This document shows positions 53,632 to 62,815 of a stretch of 64,000 nt of DNA, in pieces; position 1 is the first letter of the stretch, and each line of letters begins with the position of its first letter. The stretch covers positions 558,001 to 622,000 of the forward strand of contig NZ_VFOX01000001.1 in the NCBI RefSeq assembly GCF_006716345.1, written 5' to 3'. The translations under genes were made by a program, and so were the position numbers. The DNA comes from Microbacterium saperdae. Its GTDB lineage: Bacteria; Actinomycetota; Actinomycetes; Actinomycetales; Microbacteriaceae. The notes below the pieces were generated by a model. That model did not search any database. It worked only from the letters and a program-made list of their open reading frames with translations, and had not been told where the DNA came from.

Positions 53632-54224
53632 CAGCATCCGCACGCCTCCTGATCGTCGGCCCCCAGGGCTCCGGCAAGGGCACGCAGGGTGTGCGCATCG
53701 CCGAGTCGTACGGCATCCCCGTGGTGTCGACCGGAGACATCTTCCGCGCGAACATCAAGGAGGGGACGCCCCTCGGCCAGCAGGTCACGGCGATCCTCGA
53801 CAAGGGCGACCTGGTGCCGGACGAGCTGACCAGCGAGATCGTGCGCGACCGCCTGTCACAGGAGGATGCCGCGAACGGCTTCCTGCTCGACGGATACCCG
53901 CGCAACACGGCGCAGGTGGCGCACCTCGAGGCGTTCCTGGCCGAGCGCGGCGAGGCTCTCGACGCCGTGATCCTGCTCGATGTTCCTCGGGAGGAGAGCC
54001 TGGCCCGCCTCACGCTGCGCGCGACGGAGCAGGGCCGTTCGGATGACACTCCTGAGGCCATCGGCCACCGGCTCGACATCTACGAGCGCGAGACCGCTCC
54101 GATCATCGAGGTCTACGGCGCCAAGGGCATCGTCGACCGCATCGACGGCGTCGGCTCGCTGGAGGAGATCACCTCCCGCGTCTTCGCAGCGCTGACCGCT
54201 CGCGGTCTGCGTCTCGCGGCCTGA
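53628..54224 (+). CDS. adk: Adenylate kinase (short LID type)
   Basis: This 198-residue enzyme converts AMP and ATP to ADP. P-loop GPQGSGKGTQ is at 11-20, STGDIFRANIKEGTPLGQQ binds AMP, and DGYPRNTAQVAHLE is the core signature. The LID region is short and lacks the zinc-binding Cys cluster, as in other actinobacteria. ATGA overlap with secY indicates coupling. Confidence 0.97.
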   Translation: MTASARLLIVGPQGSGKGTQGVRIAESYGIPVVSTGDIFRANIKEGTPLGQQVTAILDKGDLVPDELTSEIVRDRLSQEDAANGFLLDGYPRNTAQVAHLEAFLAERGEALDAVILLDVPREESLARLTLRATEQGRSDDTPEAIGHRLDIYERETAPIIEVYGAKGIVDRIDGVGSLEEITSRVFAALTARGLRLAA

Positions 54225-54235
54225 GTCGGCCGACG

Positions 54236-55084
54236 ATGTTCCGCCGGTCGATCTACAAGACCCCGGCTCAGCTGAGAGCCATGGTCGAGCCCGGTCTCAT
54301 CACCGCGGCGGCCCTGGACGCTGTGCGCCCGCTCATCCGCCCCGGTGTCACGACCCTCGAGCTCGATGAGGCGGCGAACCGCGTGATCATCGAGCGGGGA
54401 GGGGAGTCCAACTTCCAGCTCGTGCGCGGCTACCAGCACACCATCTGCGTGTCGGTGAACGCGCAGGTCGTGCACGGGATCCCTGGCGAGCTGGTGCTGC
54501 AGGCCGGGGACATCGTGTCCGTCGACTGCGGCGCGCAGTTCGAGGGCTGGAACGGCGACAGTGCCGTGACGTTCGTGGTGCCCGACCCGGAGCGCCCGGA
54601 GCTCGTGGCCCGCCGCGAGGAGCTCTCGCGCGTCACCGAGGGCTCCCTGTGGGCTGGCGTGGCCGCGATGGCCACCGCTTCCCACATCGGTGAGATCGGC
54701 ACGGCCATCCAGGCGTACATCGAGGCTCAGGGGCCGTCGGCCGTGTCGGGGGAGACCTACGGCATCCTCCGCGAGTATGTCGGTCACGGCATCGGACGCA
54801 AGATGCACGAGGCGCCGAGCGTCTTCAACTACCGCACGCCGGATCCGGGCCCCGAGATCAAGGCCGGCCTCGTCCTGGCGATCGAGCCGATGGTGACCGC
54901 AGGTGGCGAGGCGACCTACATCGAAGAGGACGACTGGACCGTCACGACCGTCGACGGTACCGATGGCTCGCACTGGGAGCACAGTGTCGCGCGCCATGAG
55001 GGTGGCATCTGGGTGCTGACCGCCGCAGACGGTGGTGCTGCCGGACTCGAGCCGTTCGGCATCGTTCCGGTTCCCGTGCCCTGA
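54236..55084 (+). CDS. map: Methionine aminopeptidase type I
   Basis: This 282-residue metalloenzyme removes N-terminal Met from new proteins. Metal ligands are in SVDCGAQFEGWNGDSA (two Asp), YVGHGIGRKMHE (His), and IEPMVT plus the C-terminal EHSVA (Glu residues). It lies 11 nt after adk in the normal secY-adk-map order. Confidence 0.95.
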   Translation: MFRRSIYKTPAQLRAMVEPGLITAAALDAVRPLIRPGVTTLELDEAANRVIIERGGESNFQLVRGYQHTICVSVNAQVVHGIPGELVLQAGDIVSVDCGAQFEGWNGDSAVTFVVPDPERPELVARREELSRVTEGSLWAGVAAMATASHIGEIGTAIQAYIEAQGPSAVSGETYGILREYVGHGIGRKMHEAPSVFNYRTPDPGPEIKAGLVLAIEPMVTAGGEATYIEEDDWTVTTVDGTDGSHWEHSVARHEGGIWVLTAADGGAAGLEPFGIVPVPVP

Positions 55085-55187
55085 TCCGTTCTGCGTCCCT
55101 CACACGAACTGCATAGGGTGATACGGCAAAATCAAAAGGTACATGCGCCTGCATGATGTGCGGCGATACCGAGAGAAACGGAACACA

Positions 55188-55850
55188 ATGGCAGCGGCGA
55201 AGAGCAACACCAACTGGTTCGCGATCGGCGTCTCCGCCGCCGTGGTCGTGGTGCTGGTGGTCCTTGGTGGACTCGTGGTGTTCCTGAACAACCAGGCCAC
55301 TGCTCCCGGTGTCGCGCCCGTCAGCGACTCGATCAACGAGGAGACCGGTGCGATCAGCTTCGGAACGGGAGAAGACCAGGTCGACACGTTCGTCGACTTC
55401 ATGTGCCCGATCTGCGGTCAGTTCGAGGACAGCTACGGCGAGCAGCTGCAGGCCGCGGCCGCCGATGACAAGATCACGCTGAACATCCACCCCGTCTCGA
55501 TCCTCGACCGCTATTCGCAGGGAACCGAGTTCTCGACTCGCGCGGCCAACGCGATGTACTGCGTCGCCGCCGAGGCGCCGGAATCGAGCATCGACTTCTT
55601 CAACCTCCTGTTCGAGAACCGCCCGGAGGAGAACTCCGCGGGCCTGACCGACGCCGAGCTCTCCGCGCTGGCTGAGCAGGTCGGCGCCGGTGCCGCCGCG
55701 GACTGCATCGCCGACGGCACTTACAAGGACTTCGTAGGCGACCAGACGAAGGCTCACGACATCAAGGGCACACCGACCGTGGAGGTCAACGGCAAGCGCC
55801 TCGACCTGCAGGCCGGCGAGATCACCGTGATGGAGAAGCTGCTCGGTTGA
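55188..55850 (+). CDS. Membrane-anchored DsbA-like thioredoxin-fold protein
   Basis: This 220-residue protein has one N-terminal helix (about 10-34) and an external DsbA-like domain with active site CPIC (Cys73, Cys76) after VDTFVDFM. The cis-proline loop is IKGTPTVEV. A third Cys pair (in MYCVAAEA and ADCIADG) could make a structural disulfide. It lies between map and infA, an atypical insertion. It is a divergent paralogue of 11708-12361. Confidence 0.85.
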   Translation: MAAAKSNTNWFAIGVSAAVVVVLVVLGGLVVFLNNQATAPGVAPVSDSINEETGAISFGTGEDQVDTFVDFMCPICGQFEDSYGEQLQAAAADDKITLNIHPVSILDRYSQGTEFSTRAANAMYCVAAEAPESSIDFFNLLFENRPEENSAGLTDAELSALAEQVGAGAAADCIADGTYKDFVGDQTKAHDIKGTPTVEVNGKRLDLQAGEITVMEKLLG

Positions 55851-55880
55851 TCCGAGGGTTTTCCGCCCCCGGCTCTCAAG

Positions 55881-55909
55881 TTGCCGGATGGCTCCGGAGC
55901 GTCTAACAT
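55881..55909 (+). promoter_or_regulatory. infA operon promoter
   Basis: TTGCCG (55881-55886) and TAACAT (55904-55909) with a 17-bp spacer. The leader would be about 100 nt. Confidence 0.65.
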
Positions 55910-56014
55910 AGATCTTTGGTGCTTTGTGCCTAGATTCGGCGTGTCCGGCGGCGCAGCACCACAATCCAATCACCCACCGCAGATCGACCGGTCTGCAGAA
56001 GCGTCAGCGAGGCT

Positions 56015-56236
56015 ATGGCTAAGAAAGACGGTGTCATCGAGATCGAGGGCGTGATCTCCGAAGCACTGCCCAACGCGATGTTCCGCGTTGAGCTCAGCAA
56101 CGGACACAAGGTCCTGGCAACGATCTCCGGCAAGATGCGGCAGAACTACATCCGCATCATCCCCGAGGACCGCGTGGTCGTGGAGCTCAGCCCCTACGAC
56201 CTCACCCGCGGCCGTATCGTCTACCGCTACCGCTAG
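56015..56236 (+). CDS. infA: Translation initiation factor IF-1
   Basis: This 73-residue OB-fold factor has [45 protein letters not shown] sequence and ends [13 protein letters not shown]. It binds the A site during initiation. First gene of infA-rpmJ-rpsM-rpsK-rpoA-rplQ. Confidence 0.98.
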   Translation: MAKKDGVIEIEGVISEALPNAMFRVELSNGHKVLATISGKMRQNYIRIIPEDRVVVELSPYDLTRGRIVYRYR

Positions 56237-56301
56237 CCGGTCGAGAAGTAACGGCCTGCCTCGGTATCGGGGCGGTACGAAGACAGCGAACAGGAAACAT
56301 C

Positions 56302-56418
56302 ATGAAGGTCAACCCCAGCGTCAAGCCCATCTGCGATCACTGCAAGGTGATCCGCCGTCACGGCCGCGTCATGGTGATCTGCAAGAGCAACCCGCGTCAC
56401 AAGCAGCGCCAGGGCTAA
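56302..56418 (+). CDS. rpmJ: Ribosomal protein L36 (zinc-ribbon type)
   Basis: This 38-residue protein reads [17 protein letters not shown] and ends [11 protein letters not shown]. Cys11, Cys14, Cys27 and His33 form the zinc knuckle of the C+ type. It follows infA by 65 nt. Confidence 0.97.
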   Translation: MKVNPSVKPICDHCKVIRRHGRVMVICKSNPRHKQRQG

Positions 56419-56474
56419 GCACCTGCGCTGTGCGGCACCGCTCGCGCACATCTCATAACTGAATACACATACGG

Positions 56475-56534
56475 CAGGATCAGAACCCGCGGAAGCGGGG
56501 GACACCTCGGGCGGAGGCCCGGGCACCGATCCTG
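56475..56534 (+). ncRNA. Candidate three-way-junction leader RNA before rpsM
   Basis: CAGGATC (56475-56481) pairs perfectly with GATCCTG (56528-56534). Inside are two hairpins: CCCGC-GGAA-GCGGG (56486-56499, GNRA tetraloop) and CTCGGGC-GGAG-GCCCGGG (56506-56523, one G-T pair). The element ends 32 nt before the rpsM start. Its position suggests a ribosomal-protein autoregulatory leader; I know of no named family that it matches. Confidence 0.55.
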
Positions 56535-56566
56535 TTCCACACCTCCACAACACCCAGGAGAACCGC

Positions 56567-56941
<375 letters not shown>

Positions 56942-56973
56942 GCAGCGGCCCCAGGGACTAGGAGAACACTTTC

Positions 56974-57372
56974 ATGGCTGCACCCAAGGCCGCCGCGCGC
57001 AAGCCGCGCCGCAAGGAAAAGAAGAACATCGCGCTGGGCCAGGCCCACATCAAGTCGACGTTCAACAACACGATCGTCTCGATTACCGACCCGTCCGGCG
57101 CTGTCATCGCCTGGGCATCGTCGGGTGGCGTGGGCTTCAAGGGCTCCCGCAAGTCGACCCCGTACGCCGCCGGTATGGCTGCCGAGTCCGCCGCCCGTCA
57201 GGCTGCGGAGCACGGCGTCAAGAAGGTCGACGTCCTCGTGAAGGGTCCGGGCTCCGGCCGCGAGACCGCGATCCGTTCGCTCCAGGCCGCTGGCCTCGAG
57301 GTGGGCTCGATCCAGGACGTCACCCCGCAGGCGCACAACGGTTGCCGCCCGCCGAAGCGTCGCCGCGTCTGA
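56974..57372 (+). CDS. rpsK: Ribosomal protein S11
   Basis: This 132-residue platform protein has the [30 protein letters not shown] and the C-terminal [12 protein letters not shown]. rpsD normally follows in many actinobacteria but is absent here; rpoA comes next after a 142-nt gap. Confidence 0.98.
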   Translation: MAAPKAAARKPRRKEKKNIALGQAHIKSTFNNTIVSITDPSGAVIAWASSGGVGFKGSRKSTPYAAGMAAESAARQAAEHGVKKVDVLVKGPGSGRETAIRSLQAAGLEVGSIQDVTPQAHNGCRPPKRRRV

Positions 57373-57383
57373 TCCGGCTGGTT

Positions 57384-57425
57384 GAGCCGCTCGTGCCTTC
57401 GACACACTGAAGCGCCGAGCGGCTC
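57384..57425. repeat. Stem-loop between rpsK and rpoA
   Basis: GAGCCGCTCG (57384-57393) and CGAGCGGCTC (57416-57425) pair perfectly. The loop contains CTTCGACA, and GGTTGAGC precedes the first arm. These words resemble the TTCGACAGGCTCAG palindrome at 49201-49242, so this may be a degenerate copy. It occupies the place where rpsD would be. Confidence 0.55.
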
Positions 57426-57514
57426 TCCGCCCGCGTGCGGGCATCGACTTCCACAACTCAAGACCTCACCCACCACATGTCATATAGCGGGCATGTGATC
57501 GAAAGGAACACAGA

Positions 57515-58504
57515 GTGCTTATTGCACAGCGTCCCACACTGACCGAGGAAAAGATCGTCGAGAACCGTAGCCGGTTCATCATCGAGCCTCTGGAGCCCGG
57601 CTTCGGTTACACGATCGGCAACGCGCTGCGCCGCAGCCTGCTGTCGTCGATCCCCGGCGCCGCAGTCACCAGCGTTCGCATCGACGGTGTGCTGCACGAG
57701 TTCAGCACCATCCCCGGCGTGAAGGAGGATGTCACCGAGATCATCCTCAACATCAAGCAGCTCGTCGTCTCCTCGGAGCGCGACGAGCCGATCACGGCGT
57801 ACCTGCGTAAGACCGGTGCGGGCGAAGTGACCGCCGCCGACATCTCGGCTCCGGCCGGTGTCGAGGTCCACAACCCCGAGCTCGTCATCGCGACGCTGAA
57901 CGACACCGCGAAGTTCGAGCTCGAGCTGACGATCGAGCGTGGCCGTGGCTACGTCTCGGCGACGCAGAACCGCAACGAGTACGCCGAGGCCGGCCAGGTG
58001 CCGATCGACTCGATCTACTCGCCCGTCCTGAAGGTCAGCTACCGCGTCGAGGCGACTCGTGCCGGTGAGCGTACCGACTTCGACAAGCTCGTCCTCGATG
58101 TCGAGACCAAGTCGTCGATCAGCCCCCGCGACGCCGTCGCTTCGGCTGCGAAGACGCTGACCGAGCTGTTCGGTCTCGCTCGCGAGCTGAACGTCGAGGC
58201 CGAGGGCATCGAGATCGGCCCGGCGCCGGTGGAGGCAGTGAACTCCAGCGAGCTGTCGATGCCGATCGAGGACCTCGACCTGTCGGTCCGCTCGTACAAC
58301 TGCCTGAAGCGTGAGGGCATCAACACCGTTTCTGAGCTCGTCGCCCTGTCGGAGACGCAGCTCATGAACATCCGCAATTTCGGCCAGAAGTCGGTCGACG
58401 AGGTGCGCGACAAGCTCATCTCGCTCGGTCTGTCGCTCAAGGATTCGGTGCCCGGTTTCGACGGCGCCCACTTCTACGGCGGCAGCGAAGACGAGTCCTT
58501 CTGA
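57515..58504 (+). CDS. rpoA: RNA polymerase alpha subunit
   Basis: This 329-residue subunit has the N-terminal assembly domain ([31 protein letters not shown]) and the C-terminal DNA-contacting domain ([19 protein letters not shown] and [14 protein letters not shown]), joined by an acidic linker. GTG start with AAAGGA upstream. It ends in the usual Asp/Glu-rich tail. Confidence 0.98.
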   Translation: MLIAQRPTLTEEKIVENRSRFIIEPLEPGFGYTIGNALRRSLLSSIPGAAVTSVRIDGVLHEFSTIPGVKEDVTEIILNIKQLVVSSERDEPITAYLRKTGAGEVTAADISAPAGVEVHNPELVIATLNDTAKFELELTIERGRGYVSATQNRNEYAEAGQVPIDSIYSPVLKVSYRVEATRAGERTDFDKLVLDVETKSSISPRDAVASAAKTLTELFGLARELNVEAEGIEIGPAPVEAVNSSELSMPIEDLDLSVRSYNCLKREGINTVSELVALSETQLMNIRNFGQKSVDEVRDKLISLGLSLKDSVPGFDGAHFYGGSEDESF

Positions 58505-58537
58505 TACCCGACCTTTCTGACCAGGAGCTAGACGATT

Positions 58538-59056
58538 ATGCCCAAGCCCACTAAGGGTCCCCGCCTCGGAGGCGGCCCCGCACACGAGCGCCTCATGCTT
58601 GCGAACCTCGCAGCGGCGCTCTACACCCACAAGTCGATCAAGACGACCGAGACGAAGGCCAAGCGCCTCCGTCCGCTCGCTGAGCGTCTGATCACCTTCG
58701 CCAAGCGTGGCGACCTGCACGCGCGTCGTCGCGTGCTCGCCGTCATCGGCGACAAGAGCGTCGTGCACACGCTCTTCGCCGAGATCGCTCCGCTCGTCGC
58801 GGACCGCGAGGGTGGCTACACCCGTATCACCAAGGTCGGGAACCGCAAGGGCGACAACGCCCCCATGGCCGTGATCGAGCTCGTCCTCGAGCCCGTGAAC
58901 CCGAAGCCGAAGTCGGCCAAGAAGACCGCTGCCAAGGCTGAGAAGCCGGCTGAGGTCGTCGAGGAGGCTCCCGTCGAGGAGGCTCCCGAGGCTGCCGCAG
59001 AGGAGGCTCCCGCTGAGGAGACCACCGAGGCTCCCGCCGAGGAGAAGTCCGAGTAA
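58538..59056 (+). CDS. rplQ: Ribosomal protein L17 with acidic C-terminal tail
   Basis: The 120-residue core starts [24 protein letters not shown] and has [12 protein letters not shown] and MAVIELV. A further 50 residues of Ala/Glu/Pro ([17 protein letters not shown]) follow, making 172 residues against about 127 in E. coli. It closes the alpha operon before a strong terminator. Confidence 0.97.
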   Translation: MPKPTKGPRLGGGPAHERLMLANLAAALYTHKSIKTTETKAKRLRPLAERLITFAKRGDLHARRRVLAVIGDKSVVHTLFAEIAPLVADREGGYTRITKVGNRKGDNAPMAVIELVLEPVNPKPKSAKKTAAKAEKPAEVVEEAPVEEAPEAAAEEAPAEETTEAPAEEKSE

Positions 59057-59068
59057 TCACTCGGTTTC

Positions 59069-59115
59069 ACGACGAAGCCCGCTGCCCCTTCCCGGGGTGG
59101 CGGGCTTCGTCGTTT
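59069..59115 (+). terminator. rplQ terminator, shared with convergent gene
   Basis: A 20-nt arm (59069-59088) and its partner (59094-59113) pair except for two central positions, with a TTCCC loop and TT after. Its symmetry lets it also end the convergent acyl-CoA ligase transcript. Confidence 0.85.
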
Positions 59116-59132
59116 CCGGCGTCCTGGGCCGA

Positions 59133-60707
59133 TCAGCGGGCGCGCAGGTCCTTGCGCAGGATCTTGCCGGAGCTGGACTTCGGGATGGCGTCGATGAACT
59201 CGACCTGGCGCACCTTCTCGTGCGGGGCCACGCGGCCCGCGACGTGCGCGATCACGGCATCCGCGTCGAGCTCCGCGCCCTGCTGCACGACGACGAAGGC
59301 CTTCGGCACCTCTTGGCCGTCTTCGTCGAGTGCGCCGATCACGGCGGCATCCGCGATCGACGGATGCTCCAGCAGCACCGCCTCCAGCACGGCCGGTGCG
59401 ACCTGGTAGCCCTTGTACTTGATCAGTTCCTTGAGCCGGTCGACGATGCGGAAGATGCCGTCGTGCGTGACCGTGGCGACGTCGCCGGTGTGCAGCCAGC
59501 CGTCGGCGTCGAGCATCTCGGTCGTGGCATCCGGACGGTTCAAGTACCCGTTCATCACCTGCGGACCGCGGATGAGGAGCTCACCGGGCTCGCTCGAGCC
59601 TTCCGCGGGCACGTCGACGTCTGCGCCGGTCTCGGCGTCCAGCAGGCGCGCTTCCGTGCCGGCGAGGAGCAGTCCGACGGAGGAGCGGTCGATGTCGTCG
59701 CGGTCGTAGGGGATCGCGTGGGTCACCGGGCTCGTCTCGGTCATGCCGTACCCCTGGCAGACCGTGCACCCCAGGCGCGCGGCGACGGCCGAGGCGAGAG
59801 CGCCGTCCAGCGGTGCCGCGCCGGAGAAGATCACCTTGATCGCCGAGAGATCGTACTGATCGACGAGCGGATGCTTCGCGAGGGCCACGGCGATCGGCGG
59901 GGCGATGAACACCCAGCTCGTGCGATGGTCGGCGACCACGCGCAGGAACTCCACGAGGTCGAACTTCGGCATGGTCACGAGCGCAGCGCGCTGCCGGAGC
60001 GCGAAGTTGAGCAGCACCGTCATGCCGTAGATGTGGAAGAACGGCAGGACGGCGAGCACCCGGTCGTCGTCGCCGAGCGAGATCGTGGAGCGGCACTGCG
60101 TGACGTTCGCGACCAGGTTGCGGTGGGTCAGCATCACGCCCTTGGGGCGACCGGTCGTGCCGGAGGAGTAGGGGAGCACGGCGAGATGCGTCGCGGGGTC
60201 GAAGGAGATCTCGGGGGCCGTGCGGCCTTCACCGAGCAACGCGGGCAGGGAAGGGTGTCCCTCGGCGCCGTCGAGCACGATCAGATGGTCGGCGTCGATA
60301 CCGACCTGTGCGGCCGCGGCCAGCGCGCCGGGGAGCAGGGGAGAGACGGTGACCAGCCACTCGGCACCGGCATCGGTGAGCTGGTTCGCGATCTCCTCGG
60401 CAGTGTAGAGGGAGTTGATGGTGGTCGCGGTCGCGCCGGCCCGCAGGATGCCGTGGAAGACCGTGGCGAACGCGGGGATGTTCGGGCACAGGACGCCGAT
60501 GCGGGTGCCGACGCCGACACCCCGTGCCGCGAGAGCGCCGGCGAACAGGCCGATCTGCCCGACGAGCTGGCGATAGGTCGTGGTCGCGCCGCTCATGCCG
60601 TCGATCAGTGCGACGGAGTCCAGCCGTGCGTCGTCGAGGTCGCCGAACAGGAAGTCGTACACGGAGACGTCAGGGATCTCCAGGTCGGGGAACGTGCTGC
60701 GAACCAT
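59133..60707 (-). CDS. Acyl-CoA synthetase / 4-coumarate-CoA-ligase-like enzyme
   Basis: This 524-residue ANL-superfamily ligase activates a carboxylate with ATP and joins it to CoA. Motifs: YSSGTTGRPKG (180-190), YGMTETSPV in the middle, GWLHTGDVA, KELIKYKGYQVAPAVLE and the C-terminal catalytic lysine in PKSSSGKILRKDLR (Lys515). The closest class is plant-like 4CL/medium-long chain; the acid is not predictable. ATG 60707 has AGGAGAT 3 nt upstream and is preferred over a GTG 72 nt earlier. Confidence 0.92.
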   Translation of the reverse strand: MVRSTFPDLEIPDVSVYDFLFGDLDDARLDSVALIDGMSGATTTYRQLVGQIGLFAGALAARGVGVGTRIGVLCPNIPAFATVFHGILRAGATATTINSLYTAEEIANQLTDAGAEWLVTVSPLLPGALAAAAQVGIDADHLIVLDGAEGHPSLPALLGEGRTAPEISFDPATHLAVLPYSSGTTGRPKGVMLTHRNLVANVTQCRSTISLGDDDRVLAVLPFFHIYGMTVLLNFALRQRAALVTMPKFDLVEFLRVVADHRTSWVFIAPPIAVALAKHPLVDQYDLSAIKVIFSGAAPLDGALASAVAARLGCTVCQGYGMTETSPVTHAIPYDRDDIDRSSVGLLLAGTEARLLDAETGADVDVPAEGSSEPGELLIRGPQVMNGYLNRPDATTEMLDADGWLHTGDVATVTHDGIFRIVDRLKELIKYKGYQVAPAVLEAVLLEHPSIADAAVIGALDEDGQEVPKAFVVVQQGAELDADAVIAHVAGRVAPHEKVRQVEFIDAIPKSSSGKILRKDLRAR

Positions 60708-61127
60708 CAGATCTCCTTCGATCCGGTCGATGCCGGCATCATCGCCGGTGTTGCGATCCAGTCTCGCATAAGATGGCACTGCGTCCCAGGGGTTCGCGGA
60801 TCACGGCCTCGCGTGTTCGGACGCCGCGGCGATCCCCGCAACTGGGGGATCGCGCCGAGGAGACGTGACGCGTGGGGGCGGTTGTGTTCTCCTGGGAGCG
60901 AGAGGCGCGCACATCTCCCCTTCCCCACAGTGCGCAGCCCCTCGTGAACTGATCGCGGATGTCGCGTGGGTCCCACTGCGCGACGATGCACAGGCACACC
61001 GGAAGACCCGGTCACGGCTCCCCCCGCGATCGGGTCTTCTGCTCGTCGCGGACGTCCGGCGAGGCGGAGGGGCGGGAGTAGGCTGGTCGCGGTGCGGCCG
61101 TCGTGCGTCGCGGGGGAGGAACACAGC
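60708..61127. other. 420-bp intergenic region, no gene seen
   Basis: Two hairpins are visible. GCGATCCCC (60829-60837) pairs with GGGGATCGC (60845-60853), and GAAGACCCG (61001-61009) pairs with CGGGTCTTC (61030-61038). TAGGCT at 61079-61084 is a probable -10 for the next gene, with a leader of about 40 nt. I see no convincing short gene on either strand. Confidence 0.55.
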
Positions 61128-61928
61128 GTGAACGACGTCGCGGCGGAGCTGCATCGAGGGCCGCGGGCATACGCCGCCTTCATCGGAATCGGCCTCCTCG
61201 CCGGATTGCTCTCCGGACTCTTCGGCGTCGGTGGCGGCACGGTCATCGTGCCGTTGCTCGTGCTGCTGCTCCAGTTCGACCAGCGCCTCGCGGCCGGTAC
61301 CTCGCTCGCCGCGATCGTGCCCACGGCCAGCGTCGGAGTGATCTCCTATGCCGTCTCGGGGTCCGTGGCCTGGATCCCCGCGCTCATCCTGGCGGCCGGG
61401 GCCGTGGTCGGCGCGCAGATCGGTACGCGGCTTCTCCCGCGCATCTCGCAGACGGCCCTGCGCTGGGGCTTCGTCGGCTTCCTGGTGCTCGTCATCGTCA
61501 CGCTCTTCCTCGTGATCCCTTCGCGTGATGCGACCTTCGATCTGACTCTGCTCTCCGGGCTCGCACTGGTGGGTGTGGGCCTCGGCACCGGCGTCCTCGC
61601 CGGTCTCATCGGTGTCGGCGGCGGCGTGATCGTGGTTCCCGTCCTGATGCTGGCGTTCGGCACGAGCGACCTGGTGGCCAAGGGCACCTCGCTGCTCATG
61701 ATGATCCCCACCGCGGTCTCCGGCACGATCGGCAACCTGCGCACCCGCAACGTCGACCTGCGGGCGGCCGTGCTCATCGGCGTCTCCGCATGCACCACGA
61801 CCGCACTCGGCGCATGGATCGCGACCCTGATCGACCCGACGGCCGGGAACATTCTCTTCGCGGCATATCTCGTGGTGATCGCCGTCCAGATGGCGCTGAA
61901 AGCCATTCGCGGCCGTCGCAAGGCGTGA
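61128..61928 (+). CDS. TauE/SafE-family sulfite or anion exporter
   Basis: This 266-residue membrane protein has about eight helices in two homologous halves. Each half has the family glycine motif: LSGLFGVGGGTVIVPLL and LAGLIGVGGGVIVVPVL. TauE/SafE proteins move sulfite, sulfoacetate or related anions across the membrane; the substrate here is unknown. GTG start with GGGGGAGGA upstream. Confidence 0.93.
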   Translation: MNDVAAELHRGPRAYAAFIGIGLLAGLLSGLFGVGGGTVIVPLLVLLLQFDQRLAAGTSLAAIVPTASVGVISYAVSGSVAWIPALILAAGAVVGAQIGTRLLPRISQTALRWGFVGFLVLVIVTLFLVIPSRDATFDLTLLSGLALVGVGLGTGVLAGLIGVGGGVIVVPVLMLAFGTSDLVAKGTSLLMMIPTAVSGTIGNLRTRNVDLRAAVLIGVSACTTTALGAWIATLIDPTAGNILFAAYLVVIAVQMALKAIRGRRKA

Positions 61929-61969
61929 GCGCGGAACCGCCCGACCGCCATGCTCGGTAGGATCGAGGG

Positions 61970-62416
61970 GTGGCAGTGAACACAGATCTGATCGGCCGGG
62001 AGTTCCCGCCGACCGCCCCGTACCTCGTCGGCCGGGAGAAGGTGCGCGAGTTCGCTCGCGCCGTCTTCGCCGATGCTCCTCAGCACACCGACGACGAGGC
62101 CGCTCGCGCAGCCGGCTATGCCGACGTCGTCGCGCCGCCGACCTTCGCGATGGTCATCCAGGACCTCACGCTGCAGCAGCTCCTCGCGCTGCCGGATTCC
62201 GGCATCGTCCTGGCACGCACGATCCACGCCGAGCAGCGATTCACCTACTCGCGTCCGATCGTGGCCGGCGACGAACTCGTCGGGCAGCTGCGCGTCACCG
62301 GCATCCGCACGATGGCGGGAAACGCGCTGATCACGAGCGAAGCCGAGATCACCGATGTCGACGGCGCCCACGTGGTGACCGCGACCAGCGTGCTGCTGGT
62401 CGGAGAGGGCGAATGA
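61970..62416 (+). CDS. MaoC-type dehydratase N-terminal subunit (FAS1-like hydratase)
   Basis: This 148-residue hot-dog-fold protein resembles the non-catalytic HadA/HadC partner: GREFPPTAPYLVGREKVREFA, then APPTFAMVIQDL and QRFTYSRPIVAGDEL. It lacks the catalytic Asp/His pair, which is in the next gene. GTG lies 6 nt after TAGGAT (61958-61963). ATGA overlap with its partner indicates obligate coupling. Confidence 0.9.
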   Translation: MAVNTDLIGREFPPTAPYLVGREKVREFARAVFADAPQHTDDEAARAAGYADVVAPPTFAMVIQDLTLQQLLALPDSGIVLARTIHAEQRFTYSRPIVAGDELVGQLRVTGIRTMAGNALITSEAEITDVDGAHVVTATSVLLVGEGE

Positions 62417-62814
62417 TGTCGTATTCCGTCGGAGACGTCCTCGCGGAGCGCACCGTGCACCTGACTCGCGAGTCGCTCGTGCGTTACGCCGGAGCATCCG
62501 GGGACTTCAACCCCATCCACTACCGTGACGACATCGCGGCCTCCGTAGGGCTGCCGGGCGTTCTCGCGCACGGCATGCTCACGATGGGGATCGCCTCGTC
62601 GGTGCTCCTCTCCGCTCTCGAGCCCGACGTTCGCATCCTCGACTACGGGGTGCGTTTCACCAAGCCCGTCGTGGTCGACCCCGTGGACGGCGCTGATGTG
62701 CACATCACCGCCACCGTCGGGGCCGTCGACGACGATGCCGCGCGCGTCGACCTGAAGGTCACGTTCGGCGAGGCCACCGTGCTCGTCAAGGCGCAGCTGC
62801 GCATCGCGGCCTGA
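62413..62814 (+). CDS. MaoC-type (R)-specific hydratase subunit (HadB-like)
   Basis: This 133-residue hot-dog protein has the catalytic motif YAGASGDFNPIHYRDD with Asp31 and His36, and GVLAHGMLTMG. With the preceding gene it would make a heterodimeric 3-hydroxyacyl dehydratase like mycobacterial HadAB/BC. Its natural thioester substrate is not clear in an organism that need not make mycolic acids. murB starts 1 nt after its stop. Confidence 0.9.
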   Translation: MMSYSVGDVLAERTVHLTRESLVRYAGASGDFNPIHYRDDIAASVGLPGVLAHGMLTMGIASSVLLSALEPDVRILDYGVRFTKPVVVDPVDGADVHITATVGAVDDDAARVDLKVTFGEATVLVKAQLRIAA

Positions 62815-62815
62815 C

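Noticed and set aside
60865..61131. Small open frames in the 420-bp gap before the TauE/SafE gene
   Set aside because: No family features, no RBS and overlap with hairpins and the likely promoter.
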